NCBI GenBank assembly: GCA_000708835.1
Contig: DF237618.1
Location: 1-45,252 of the forward strand
Source of the DNA: Klebsormidium nitens
Taxonomy: Eukaryota; Streptophyta; Klebsormidiophyceae; Klebsormidiales; Klebsormidiaceae
Length of the DNA: 45,252 bases
Direction: 5' to 3'
This document shows positions 33,401-43,434 of this stretch, in pieces; the first letter of the stretch is position 1; the number at the start of each line of letters is the position of its first letter. The translations under genes were made by a program, and so were the position numbers. The notes beneath the pieces were generated by a model. That model searched no databases. It was not told the origin of the DNA and was given only the letters and a program-made list of their open reading frames with translations.

Positions 33401-36400
33401 GACTCTACATGCAAGCTGACTTGTGGGCATCTAACCCATCGAAAATGGTCAACCCTGCCTCGTCCAACAAGCGAAGAATCTGAAGTAGGAAATCTAATGT
33501 AGAATTCCGTAAAGGGGGGGGGGGGGGGAGCCAGGGGGGGGGAGGCATCGCCTGCAGAATGACCAAACAAAGGATCCTGGCATCCACCCGCATCCAGGAC
33601 ACAATGAGACGGGGCATACTTTGGACTGCTGTAGAAGAGGATGATGATCCGGAATCAGAGGATGGGAAGTGTGGCTGGGCCTTGCACTCGACCTCCTAAA
33701 TCGTCATTGCCTGCTAAATCGTCATTGCCAGCGAAACCACGTCAATGACGTGCGCCAGACATTATAACCTTATAACATTATGAGCTTTTGTTGCACAATT
33801 CTTCGCATCTCACATGCTTGAGTTCCAGCCGCCACTGGAGGACTTATCAGAGTCCTGCTAGCTAGAGATTTGCACAGAGATTCGCAGATGAGGGCTCCAA
33901 CCTAGCAGGAGATCGTGCTTGAAGAAAGCTTCCACGGCCTAGATGAGAAGAGTCCACAGCAAGGATAATCTGTTTGCAAAGCCCGAACTCTGTCCGGAAG
34001 GGGCCACTGCCAAACCAAAAACTATCTAATGAATAGTAAAGAGAAGAGCTTGCACGGCCTCGTTAGGGGCCTGTCAAAAGCTGTGACACTTCACCAGGAT
34101 GGGCTCGAGCTGCTGACATCCATCTCTGAACAAAGTGCAATCCAACGATTCGTTGAATGTCCGTCTTTTGATGGCTTCGAGAGAGGAGACGTGTCTGAGC
34201 GTACTTTCCTCGAAACGACAATTCATCATCGCCATCACCTCCATTTCCACCAGACCGCTAGCCGCTTTCCGGTTTTTGTATCCAATCCGAGTCATGGAAC
34301 TTCAACGATTTGACAGGTCCCCCACATCCGCTAATCACAAGAAGCTCCACAAACTTTTTCGTCGGGGCTTGAGACCATAAGTAGAAAGTTCGCCGAACTT
34401 TGACCAGATAAATATGAAACGATATTCCACTTGGAAACACTGCCATGATGTTTTTTAAAGTGGCTTGTTGACAGACCAAACACCACATGCGCAACGAGTC
34501 GCCACAAGCTGTAGAAGCTATCATGAAAGAAAGGCGGCGCAAGATGAGAACCTCGAAAGGGGGAATTTTGTCCACTAGGCTAAGCTGGTCGGCAAAATGG
34601 TCAATGGCACGGCACAAACGCAGGTTCTTTACCCTGGGGAGGTCGGACGCCATGGCTTCCACACGGTCCACAGTCAAACCTTGTTTCCATCGCGCCTTAC
34701 AGAAACCTGTATTGCTGGTCTTCTGTACCTTGGCACTTAGGTGGTCCAGAGCGGAATAAGTAAATGGCTTCAATGCCCAAGTTCCACTGCGCTCTTTACG
34801 CAACAGGGGCTTGAAATCACCGCCACTTCAACAATCTGACCCAAAATCCCTCTATTTTAAATCATTAACTACAGTAAACATTATTTTCGATTATTAATTA
34901 CAGTTAAGAAGTTAACTATAATGGCCCGACAACTTTTTTGGCCCCAAAAGAATAAATTGGATAGTAGGCTTCGAAGCCTTTTGTAAACAGATAGTCAAAG
35001 TCGTAACTGGGTTCAGTGACTAAGACTGGCTGCAAAGCAAGACAATAGTTGCTTGGATTTATGATCCTCTCGCTTCGCAAACTGCGGGCTCAAGACTGGT
35101 ACACTGTGTTTGTAATCTGGTTCTGAGTACCAGCAGCTGACGAGCCAGATGTCGCATTCAAGAATACTTGCAGAGATGTGGCACAGACTCAAGGGCAACG
35201 ATGTCAAAATCAATGTCACGGCGTCAGCGCAGCATATGGTTTACTCCACGCTTGAGCTTTACGCTCGTGCAAACAAGGATTACGGCCAGTGGGTCTAGCA
35301 GCAGATGGTCTATCAAAGTCACGACGATCCGCAGCAGGCCACTCATATGTGCGCGTTTTCAGCTTACAAGCTGGGAACTCTAATGGCAAATCAGCTCGTG
35401 AGCTTCAATCAGACGGCCAAAGACTCCGCAAGCACAGTGGGCTGAATTGATCAGGGAAAGGTCGAAGGGGGTACCTAAAGTTTCGCATGTCTACCTTCGG
35501 ATGATTTAACATCCTACCAGTCAGGCGTGCGGACTGATCAACAGTACGAACTTTTTGTGAGGTCCTAGATGCCAGGAAGACGCGCACAGAAAAGAACAGT
35601 GATGTCAAAGGTGAACAAAGGCGCTAAAAAGATGGAGTTAGGTTGAGTGTCACCACATCAAGAGCGTGCAGTCATATCGTCCATCTCGAGTGGAGACCTC
35701 AACATGGACCCGAAACATTACTGCTGTTTGCGTCAAACTTGGCATCCGAGCTCGGATCGAAACGCGCGTTCCTCGATCGCGGATCGCAATGTCGGTTCCC
35801 TAAAGTACCCCCCCGGAAGGACTCCCGATGCCAAACCATTGACCGTCACCAAGGACTTTAGTCGGCCGAACTACACGTAACGTTTTCAGGGGGAATGTCT
35901 ATCAAGGATCGGGGAACGACTTCGCGACTCGAGATTGAAAAACCGCGCGTTTCGATCCGAGCTCGGGTGCCAAGTTTGACGCAAACAGCAGTAGCTCCTT
36001 CAAATGTTCGCCAGAAATAAGAGCGATCATTCTCGCCCTGACTTCGCTGAGCTCTTTGCTCTTGCACTGAAAATATCATCGCCCTTGCAAACAACCAAAG
36101 TAAGCGCGGTGCTGGCAAGATTTACGGTAAATATCCAAATGTCATTGGACACCTCGTGAAGAGATCGTGACAGCTGCTCTTGTGGTGTTTTTGGTATAAG
36201 GCCGCAGTTCCCTTGCGCACGAAATGCTCGTGAGTTCGTTTGCGCTGCATGTGGCCTTGAGGGCACCGAATGAGCGCGACTGGCAGAACGACCAACCCGA
36301 AACCAACTAATCTTCAATGAGCAGCGGTGCTTGCACGCTGTATCAATGTGGTCGGCTTGCAGAACGCTCGGCAACCCACGACTTGTTGAAAAGTGATACA

Positions 36401-39400
36401 TCCGGTTCTCGGTAGGATTCGGAGTCGTCCACAGTCAAAAAAGACAGGATCAGGGTTTCTGATGGCAGAAGTTGCCGAACAACAGGTTCCAACTGCTCTA
36501 GTAGGAGTGAGCGACGGTCGTCACGACGAGCACCACGACCGTCACTCTAAATCGCAAAGTGAAGCACCCGAGAAAACAAGGTTCTCGAGTGCCGACTGCA
36601 CTTCGGCCTAATCCAGCGAGAGATGTCCTCCGGGCAACTCTTCAGGGCTCTGGTTTAGAAACGCGACCTCCAATCCTCAGAAGCGACTTCCACAGACACG
36701 TCAGACCCCCCGATGCAGAGATCGAATTCACCGAGGGTTTGCTCCTCATTCGCCAAACGATCGGCCTTCAGCAAATCTATGCAGCCTATGACTGCGTGCG
36801 CGCTGTGGACATCAACGCCAAAGGAGCCAGTACTATCGAGCCTTCGCGGAGCTTGTATTTAGCTTGTATTTTTCGACAACGTCTGAGGTGCAAAGATTTG
36901 AAACCTCTCAATGCACAAGCTTCCTTGTTTTAGCCTTCTCACGAGGCCGGTTGCAGATTGAACAAGCCACTCAGCATTCTTGCTGGCACTCCCCAAAAAG
37001 TGTCGTCTGGTGGGCATGAGTGCTTTAGTAGGAGCGCTCACACTTGGAGCGTAAGGGCGCGAACAACATATCCAGAATGAAAAGAGCAAACGCGAGGAAC
37101 GACCTTTTAGCGCACACTCAAGCCGTATAGAAACTCGTCCTCTCCGCACCATCATCCAGGAAGAGGCACTTGAAGAGTGCCCTCCGCAACGACTGAAGTC
37201 AGAGAAAATCGACCTCACCCACGAAGTGGGGCGCACCACATATTTCCGAACCTAAGCTTTACATGTTTATAAGCTTCCTCCTGATCACAGAGAAAATACC
37301 TTTGTCGGCTCTGACAGAGTCGCCACCTGTAACCGTTGAGCGTACTAGCACTCGGAGTAGCAATGCATCATGGCCGCCAACAATGATCCACAAACGTCCG
37401 AAGCTTTCTGCATAGATTCTAGGCGGAATACCTCTTGATCTTCACTTCATACCAATCGCTCAGAGTGAGGTGGATAAGGGGCCTCTAGGAGGCTTCAGTG
37501 CTAAGCAGCAATGCGGAAGCAGCGAAAGATTTTAGAGCAGTTGATAAGGATGCAACATCTGCAGCTAACCACGCATTCCACCGCCTGAAAGTACATAGAC
37601 ACAAAGAGAACGGCTTCAGCTCGGCTAAACGTTGATCCTTGCGCTTTCAGCCCGTGCAAGCTAAGCGTCACTGCCTTGATGGGAAGCAAACGACTCAAGA
37701 ACAATGTAATTCTCCAGATAAACTTCGTCTGAAGCATTAAATACATTTGCGATGCTCCAAAGCTAGCATACCGTTGATGACAAGTGCGGCACGCTGTGCC
37801 ACAGGAACGATTTCTTTGCACTGCACAGCATTTGCTATTGCCCGTACAGTTCCTGCAAAGCTTGATTCGTTGCCCAAGAAGGCGGTAGACAGAATTCGGA
37901 GTCATCCAACGAGGTTTGCGTTCCAACAGCACAATGAACCCATGCACGATTGAGAAGAGGGGAGAAACCAGCGACGCAAAAGTAGCTAAAGTGTTCGGTC
38001 TTCATGGTCGGCAAGTGGATTGGTTCTGAAAGAATCTAACTCTTTCGTTTTCCCATACTTCTTAAAGAAAAGAAAATTGCGTGGAGTGCTTTGCTCGAGT
38101 AAGGGGAGACAACATCACAGCGGCTACTACTCTCCTACCCCAGGGTGTAAGCAACTTTTCTACGCCTCGGCTAAAAGCAACCACAGCTTTGTACGCCTCG
38201 GCTAAAAGCAACCACAGCAATAAAACGGCGTCGCTTGATCGATTAAACGCTTGAGTTTCTGCTCACGGGAATATTGGATCATTGCCGGACGTGAGATACT
38301 GAAGAAGGGGATGTGAACGTTTACTGTATGTCAGCTATTGGTCTGAGATCGACGAGACAAAGGCGCCGCGTATGAAGGTAAACAGACTTTCAGGCGGCAC
38401 CCAGGTTGTACAAAGGTGCGTCCAAAACCGGTCTCCTCACTAAATGGGACTGGGGAAAAGAGACCAGCTGCGAAGCTTCCTTTTGGTGTCCACTGGCACG
38501 AAGCACCGGACCTTAAAACGTTGCGGACACCAACAACAAAAGAAGGCTACGGAACATGCAGCATCCTGAGCTGAACGCTCAGATACATGGCCTCTTCCTT
38601 GCCAGCATGGAGTTCAGAGGAATGCAGACCAGCGGCTGTCTGATCTTGGTAAGTATTCCAAACGTGGAGAAGTACGCAAAGCCGCGCACGAGCGCAAAAG
38701 TATCAGTGACCTCATACTTATGCCGGCAACCCTTTGCCGACCGTTGGAAAGTCGTTTGTCACAACCTTGTGATACGCGGAATTGAAATCTGCTTGTGATC
38801 ACGTTGCAATCGTTTGACAACGAGAGGCAGAGCAATGGGCCAGCTCGACAAGCTGACAGTCATCATCGCAACGAGCCAGGCTAGGACTAATTGCTGGACT
38901 GAACAGCCCTACAAGACCTTTGCATGGACCGGGTTCAAGCGGATTCCTATCACGTTCCTAAGTTACAAGACTGCTCGGAGCTCGAACTGCACACCAAACA
39001 CTCAGCACATCAAAATCCTCAAAACTCATGTCTCTTTCGTTCATCCCATGTCTTACACACTTTTCTGTGTAGTCTCACTCCAATTGCAGAGGCGCAAGTG
39101 TTTCCGATTGCAAAGACCATGTGTCACTCTCTGCCACAGACGTCTGGACATGCCCCATTCTCACAACATTCTCGCCTGGGGCTTGGCAGACTCTCATCCC
39201 CGCCTGGGTTTCCCCGCAGTCCGTTGGGCTTTCCTCGTATCCAGCTCCCTCCAGCATAACCAGGTAAAACGAAATCAACCCGCATCAACATCTCCAGAAA
39301 TCGCCCAGGAGGCTTCCGCCAAGGGTTCAAAGAATTCCGCTCAAACCTCACCAGATTCCGCCCCAGGTCCATCGGGTCGTCCTCCTTCTGCCGGTACTCG

Positions 39401-42400
39401 TCCGGATCAATCACCTCCCCGTACTCGTCCCACTCCTTCGGTTCTTCCGCGTCTGGAAACATCGGGTGCACGGCTCCTGGCGGTAGCTCGAAACCGTCGA
39501 TGAAGACTTTTCGCTTGGCGGATTCCGCCGGAACAGGTGGAACAGGCCCGCCCCCGGGCTCGGCCGCGACTTGGAGGGAGGCGCCGGAAGGACCCGCGTC
39601 CTGGAAGCAGCAGTAAAGTTGAATAAGCCTTGGTATCCCGCAATAAGTCAACGAACGTGATGAAGAGAGGGGATTCGGTGCATGGGCTGCCCTCAGATCC
39701 CAAGGGCAAAACCTGACGAGAGAGGGTCAAATAGTGGAAGACATCTAAAAGGTTTCGACGGGAGAACGCTCCCAAGACTAGGTCATTGATAAGTCTGCGT
39801 GTACCTCTGTGCCGTTTACGACGTCCAAGTCTGGAACGTCCAGGCTCAAACCGCACGTTACCTTGCAAGCGCTGTCAAACGCTGTAGTACCTTGAGTCAG
39901 TCAATCTCAAGTCCTGTATCTCGTTGCTAAATTTCTGCGAAATTTGACTGAAGTCGCCGATACTCGTTGCTTTTGGAAATACATTCGACCACAGTATATA
40001 AGCAACCCGCCTTCGACAACGAGCTCTATGCTGTGATTTCAGCAAGTGAGACCCCTCGAACGGGGAGGTTCTCAAGAGTACGAGACCTCTCGCTTACATG
40101 TGCTGCATCTGTGAATCCTTGATCCAATTTTCGTAAGGATTAAGTAAGCTTCAAGTGAATCTCACTCACTTGCGCTGCCTCTAGTTCCGCCACCCGCTCC
40201 TCCTCTTCCGCCTTCACGGCCCCCAGCTGCTCCCTGGCCCTCGTCTCCTCTTCGAGTTTCTGCTTTTGCAGCAAAGCCTGCTCCTGCCGGTGCTTCTCCA
40301 GCTCCTCGCCCTCTAGAGGAATCTTCTCGCTCAGCGTCAGGCTGACGCGGGGCGGCGTCGGCACTTGCTGGAGAAACCGGGCGAGGCTGCTGGGCTGGAA
40401 ACAAAGAAACGGGGAAAGTTTCCATGAGCATTTGTTTGCATCAACCTTGTGTAACAGCACACAGCTTATGGTGTGGCATCAGCACACAGCTTACGGTGTG
40501 GCATCGTCATCCTTTGACTTCCAGTAATGCTCACTTTTCGTTTGGTTGCTCGGTTGTCATTCACCAGCCTCCAGGAATGTCGATGCGCGAGTTCAAGCTG
40601 TATAGCTCATCCCATCTGCTTTGAGCATCTAGACGACGACATTCCTGGCCTGAGAACAACGGCGGCAAAGAAACAAATCTTTTCCGACAAAATGTCAACG
40701 AACTACAGCTCCTTCGGCGATCTTACCTGCCCTCGCTCAGGAAAGATGATCAAGTTGCCTGGCTGCTCGGTCCACTCCTCCAGCAGTAGCCGGGAGAAGC
40801 CCGTTTCTAGACTGCCCATTGAAGCGAGCACCACTTTCGGCCCATGGGCCAGCGCTGCCAGGTCTTCTAGGCTGTGGCACAGCGTGGTGTGCCTGCGAAA
40901 AGGGCAGACTTACACAAAGTAAACACGCAGAGTACAGGAGGCGTGGCAGAGAGAATATCTGGTAGGAAGAAGCGTGGAGGGAGACAAAGCGGCCAGACCG
41001 ACAATTTTCGGACCGCTGACGTCACTCAGATGTGATTGAAACGAGCCAGACGCCAAAAGTTGGTGAAAGAAGTCATCCAGGGCCGTCGTAGGGAGGCGCT
41101 GCTCTTCTTAACGGAACTCCTCGGCCGAAAACTGTTTCTGGTGGGCCGGCTTCTGGCATATACACGGTCACTTGTCACTTTCATAATCTCACTTCTGTAT
41201 CCCTACGCAGCTAGAGAGGCCGCCTCGGGTCAAAGTCGTTTTACCAGCACGGATTCCGCTCAAACTGGCCAAGCGAGTGACTTGCCTCAAGATCAAAGGC
41301 ATTCGCTCGCGCCTGCTCAAATAGCCTCACCCTATCTTCATTCGTTTCGCTTACAGGCTCATATATCGTTCCCCGAGTCGATTGGACGTTGGACATTGGG
41401 AATAGCTCACCTCAGGTCAAACGCATTGGCCCGCGCCCGCTCAAAGTGCTTCCCGATGTTCTCCGCCATCCACTCGAGCGAGCTCTTCGCGAAGTCGACC
41501 ACGTTGTACGAGACTGACGTCAGCAGCGCCACGGGGAACCCCTGGTACGCTCGGTTGCTGCCCCAGTAGTGCTCCAGGCAGAGGAGGACCTCCAGAACGC
41601 GCCCGGCAGTGTCTACCGGGACGAGGACGGAGCCACCAGTGCGGAGCGTGCCCTGAACGGCCTCTGCAGACAGCGGGGGAGCGACTCTGCTCTTGAAGTT
41701 CTCGAGAGCGCATTTCTTGCAAAGAAGCATGGATAAACTATTCGTATTTAAAGACGATTCGCGGAGATGTTTGATTAGTCTGCGCAAACCTGTGCCGGGT
41801 GGGATTGAAGGCACTGTTAGCGGACTCGTCGCAAATTCCGATGCTGAGACGCAATCTCTTTCACATGTCTTAAAATCTTCAAACAGCACATCCTCGACTT
41901 CCAGCGATATCAGTGGCAGGGCCCCAAAGTTTCACGGATGTAGTTCCACGGCTCCTCTTCTATAATGCTTACATTCGGATACTTCACGACACTCCCCTGC
42001 TGGTAGAATCAGGACGTCATGAAAGCACGTAAGCCATTTTAGGTCAGAGTCACTCACCTAGAAACTCCTGATCCCGCTGCTTCTGCGGGGTCTGAACGCT
42101 CAAGGCATTATACGCGTCTGTTATGAGAACAGCCGGACGAACGAAGTTAAGAAGGACCGTTCCGTTCAGATGCCTGCATATCGAAAAATAAAGTTAAACA
42201 CCGACATAATTTGGAATCCAGTTATGAGCTGACCACTTGCAGACTCGAAGACCAGCGATCTCACAAACGCACAGATCTGCCACATATTGACCTGCACGTC
42301 AAGCACCAAACGGATGGTGCTCCGGCTCGCTTCGAACTGACTCTCTTGCCGCTTTGAAGCCTTCTCAATGTCAAGAATTACGAGACCGATCTTCAGTTTC

Positions 42401-43434
42401 CGAATCTGATACGATGCTGTATAAATCCTGGTCGCCGTTTCTGTGTGCTACATCCCAGGACTTTCGTAATTACAAGCAGCTGACCAGTTTCTGACCAGTA
42501 CAGGTTTCTGGACGTCTGAACTGCCTTTTATCGTCTTTGCGCAAGCCAGCAAACGAAAGCCGCATGTTGACGCTCACCTCTCTTTCCGGTGGTTGTAGTC
42601 AACAGCGTAGATGATGTCCTCCCCGTCCTTGCTGATCTTCCACAAAGTGCCACCAACCAAATGTCCGGCAGCATGCGCAGAGATGGTGATGCCCGCTCCC
42701 TTTCCTGAAGGCAGAGGTTCGGGATTGAGAAGACAAGCAAAGCGTTCAGGTTGCTGTTATTCCCCCCTTGCGGCTTGCAAACCTGCACACTTTTACAGGA
42801 CCAGCAATTGTTTGGAAAACAGAAGCGCTGCGTAAGGGTGTATTCTTCAACTTTCTTACTGGAACAAGGTGATTCAGGAAGGCTGAGCCAGGCAAAAAGT
42901 GGCATAGACGTACAAGAAATATTACTATCAACCAAGCGGCTGGCAGATGCCTTGATCTCTGAATGAATGAAAAGCAATCTGCTGCATACTCATTCCGGAA
43001 GTCAGGAAGACTGTTTCTGGCCGCCGATCAGATCAGTCGGCAGCCACAGCCAGTCGCCTTAACTAGCCACGCGAAACAAAGGTGCCAACGGCCTTATGCA
43101 GATAATTACGCTGCAGACAGACAATCCTGCAGAATCCCGCATGAAAACCAGCCGCCCTTTGCCCCTACCTGACAGCACCCTGTTCTCTGCATACTTGATC
43201 GTCTCCATCGAGTTGAACGCAAAGTCGACATCGTCCAGGTCAAAAGTGTCAAAGTCTGACACCGCCTGCCGTGAGAGGACGTGATCGTACATGTAGAGGT
43301 GGCCGAGCTTGGCGACCGGTAGGGTGGCGTAGACGGGGGCCGCCAGGCCCAGCTTGCCCATAAGATATGGGAGGGCGCCGAGGTGTGATGTGTCGGGGTG
43401 CGAAAGGAGGACGGCGTCGATGTCCGAGATGTGG
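27329..43434 (-). CDS. CPSF100: CPSF100 (CPSF2), 3'-end processing factor; 12 exons, N-terminus not seen
   Basis: Minus-strand exons 43434-43169, 42704-42578, 42173-42058, 41663-41411, 40892-40727, 40394-40170, 39600-39352, 30367-30257, 29697-29599, 29239-29063, 28482-28219 and 27424-27329 join with matching phases into 715 residues and a TGA. The order is metallo-beta-lactamase domain, beta-CASP, charged linker, acidic segment and C-terminal domain, as in plant CPSF100. In family terms it is the non-catalytic partner of CPSF73 in cutting pre-mRNA before polyadenylation in the nucleus. Motif 2 reads HPDTSH in place of HxHxDH, so two metal ligands are lost, as is known for this subunit. About 60 N-terminal residues are missing; the first exon seen enters in phase 2. 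The 8984-bp intron is far larger than the others (332-794 bp). Confidence 0.95.
28035..28098 (-). repeat. Echo of CPSF100 exon k 3' end with donor
   Basis: About 172 bp downstream of the true donor is a second [16 protein letters not shown] followed by the same GTCAGC donor. Across the 14 codons from GAC to AAG there are three differences, all synonymous (TTG, GGG and CGA for CTG, GGC and CGG). A strong candidate alternative exon end. Confidence 0.9.
28219..28482 (-). CDS. CPSF100: CPSF100 exon k
   Basis: Visible residues 597-684: [10 protein letters not shown], then [25 protein letters not shown] and [13 protein letters not shown], matching the C-terminal domain. The acceptor is CTCCAG. The donor GTCAGC is weaker than the others and is echoed with the exon end at 28035-28098. 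Confidence 0.92.
29063..29239 (-). CDS. CPSF100: CPSF100 exon j
   Basis: Visible residues 538-596, from [13 protein letters not shown] to [18 protein letters not shown], all family-typical. The acceptor is CTACAG and the donor GTGAGC, phase 0 on both sides. Confidence 0.93.
29599..29697 (-). CDS. CPSF100: CPSF100 exon i
   Basis: Visible residues 505-537: [20 protein letters not shown], the conserved D-EGR-DGRS block. The acceptor is CTGCAG and the donor GTGAGG, phase 0 on both sides. Confidence 0.94.
30257..30367 (-). CDS. CPSF100: CPSF100 exon h
   Basis: Visible residues 468-504. An Ala/Glu/Pro-rich stretch is followed by [13 protein letters not shown], the RPSKV segment that restarts homology after the large intron. 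The acceptor is GTGCAG and the donor GTGAGG, phase 0 on both sides. Confidence 0.9.
33514..33542 (+). repeat. G run, 15 + 9 (G-quadruplex potential)
   Basis: G at 33514-33528, AGCCA, then G at 33534-33542. In the CPSF100 transcript this is a C run. Exact length should be distrusted, as homopolymers are error-prone. Confidence 0.8.
33696..33731. repeat. Tandem repeat, 2 x 18 bp
   Basis: CTAAATCGTCATTGCCWG twice in direct contact, one mismatch. Confidence 0.9.
34258..34803 (-). CDS. Open frame of 181 codons in the giant intron, unknown
   Basis: The longest intact frame in the intron, on the same strand as CPSF100. It has Leu-rich stretches ([28 protein letters not shown]) but no motif I can name. 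Could be the relic of an inserted gene or chance. The leading ATG has no support beyond position. Confidence 0.15.
   Translation of the reverse strand: MRKERSGTWALKPFTYSALDHLSAKVQKTSNTGFCKARWKQGLTVDRVEAMASDLPRVKNLRLCRAIDHFADQLSLVDKIPPFEVLILRRLSFMIASTACGDSLRMWCLVCQQATLKNIMAVFPSGISFHIYLVKVRRTFYLWSQAPTKKFVELLVISGCGGPVKSLKFHDSDWIQKPESG
35253..35267 (+). repeat. Hairpin TGAGC-TTTAC-GCTCG (near match)
   Basis: Family member with one end base changed, followed by TACGGCC. Confidence 0.6.
35719..35993. repeat. Inverted repeat, 50-bp arms with one mismatch
   Basis: The arm 35719-35768 (starts TACTGCTGTTTGCGTC, ends GAAACGCGCG) is complementary to 35944-35993 with one mismatch. The spacer is 175 bp. 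The transcript could fold into a long hairpin. It may be the ends of an element or an inverted duplication. Confidence 0.9.
36048..36062 (+). repeat. Hairpin TGAGC-TCTTT-GCTCT (near match)
   Basis: Near member of the family, followed by CATCGCC; just outside the right arm of the inverted repeat. Confidence 0.5.
36513..36543. repeat. Hairpin, 9-bp stem
   Basis: GACGGTCGT (36513-36521) pairs with ACGACCGTC (36535-36543) over a 13-nt loop; outer AGTGA/TCACT bases can extend the stem past a bulge. Confidence 0.7.
38161..38218. repeat. Direct repeat, perfect 2 x 27 bp, 31-bp period
   Basis: The unit starts TACGCCTCGGCTAAAAGC and ends AACCACAGC; copies at 38161-38187 and 38192-38218, split by TTTG. 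Confidence 0.95.
38567..38581 (+). repeat. Hairpin TGAGC-TGAAC-GCTCA
   Basis: Perfect family member in the CPSF100 intron, followed by CATGGCC (38586-38592) and TTCCTTGCCAG, as in segment Y. Confidence 0.85.
39352..39600 (-). CDS. CPSF100: CPSF100 exon g (IDGF / acidic segment)
   Basis: Visible residues 385-467. A Pro/Gly/Ala-rich stretch is followed by [19 protein letters not shown] and [14 protein letters not shown], a plant CPSF100 hallmark. The acceptor is TTCCAG and the donor GTGAGG, which opens the 9-kb intron. Confidence 0.93.
40170..40394 (-). CDS. CPSF100: CPSF100 exon f (charged, coiled linker)
   Basis: Visible residues 310-384. [12 protein letters not shown] then [17 protein letters not shown] match the family. 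The rest is a Glu/Lys/Arg/Gln-rich helix, likely coiled coil. The acceptor is TTCCAG and the donor GTGAGT. Confidence 0.92.
40455..40504. repeat. Tandem repeat, 2 x 25 bp
   Basis: The unit runs from CAGCACACAGCTTA to GGTGTGGCAT, one mismatch between units, in a CPSF100 intron close upstream of exon f. Confidence 0.9.
40727..40892 (-). CDS. CPSF100: CPSF100 exon e (beta-CASP)
   Basis: Visible residues 254-309. [17 protein letters not shown] and [10 protein letters not shown] are strongly conserved in the family. The acceptor is TCGCAG and the donor GTAAGA. Confidence 0.94.
41283..41325 (-). repeat. Echo of CPSF100 exon d 3' end, GC-type donor
   Basis: It reads [11 protein letters not shown] against [11 protein letters not shown] of exon d, with five synonymous changes and one replacement in 11 codons. 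It is followed by GAG|GCAAGT, the consensus for a GC-AG intron, about 125 bp downstream of the true donor. That donor would shift the phase by one base. Confidence 0.85.
41411..41663 (-). CDS. CPSF100: CPSF100 exon d (beta-CASP)
   Basis: Visible residues 170-253. [20 protein letters not shown] is the conserved beta-CASP start, followed by [21 protein letters not shown]. The acceptor is CTGCAG and the donor AG|GTGAGC. The 3' end is echoed at 41283-41325. Confidence 0.94.
42058..42173 (-). CDS. CPSF100: CPSF100 exon c
   Basis: Visible residues 131-169: HLNGTVL then [13 protein letters not shown], the conserved junction into beta-CASP. The acceptor is ATGCAG and the donor G|GTGAGT. Confidence 0.93.
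42578..42704 (-). CDS. CPSF100: CPSF100 exon b (motifs 3 and 4)
   Basis: Visible residues 89-130, with [16 protein letters not shown] and [13 protein letters not shown], the third and fourth lactamase-fold motifs. The acceptor is TTCAG and the donor AG|GTGAGC. Confidence 0.94.
43169..43434 (-). CDS. CPSF100: CPSF100 exon a (metallo-beta-lactamase motif 2)
   Basis: Visible residues 1-88. [20 protein letters not shown] carries the degenerate motif 2, and [20 protein letters not shown] is typical of CPSF100. The acceptor is CCACAG and the donor G|GTAGGG. The exon before it must end in phase 2 and was not found in the window. Confidence 0.93.

Larger units (their letters stand above)
30368..39351 (-). 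other. Giant CPSF100 intron (8984 bp)
   Basis: No exon of the gene is missing between its flanks, since family homology continues in phase 0 across it. It contains three hairpins of the TGAGC family, a 50-bp inverted repeat, a 15+9 G run, two short tandem repeats and several unrecognised open frames. It looks like the intergenic repeat mosaic at 17.5-27 kb, so insertion of that family is the likely cause of its size. Confidence 0.75.

Noticed and set aside
33220-33420. IRLGDLNA in a plus-strand frame, like the GDxN motif of non-LTR retrotransposon endonucleases
   Set aside because: No other endonuclease motif or reverse transcriptase lies in order around it and stops follow at once; one short motif is too little.
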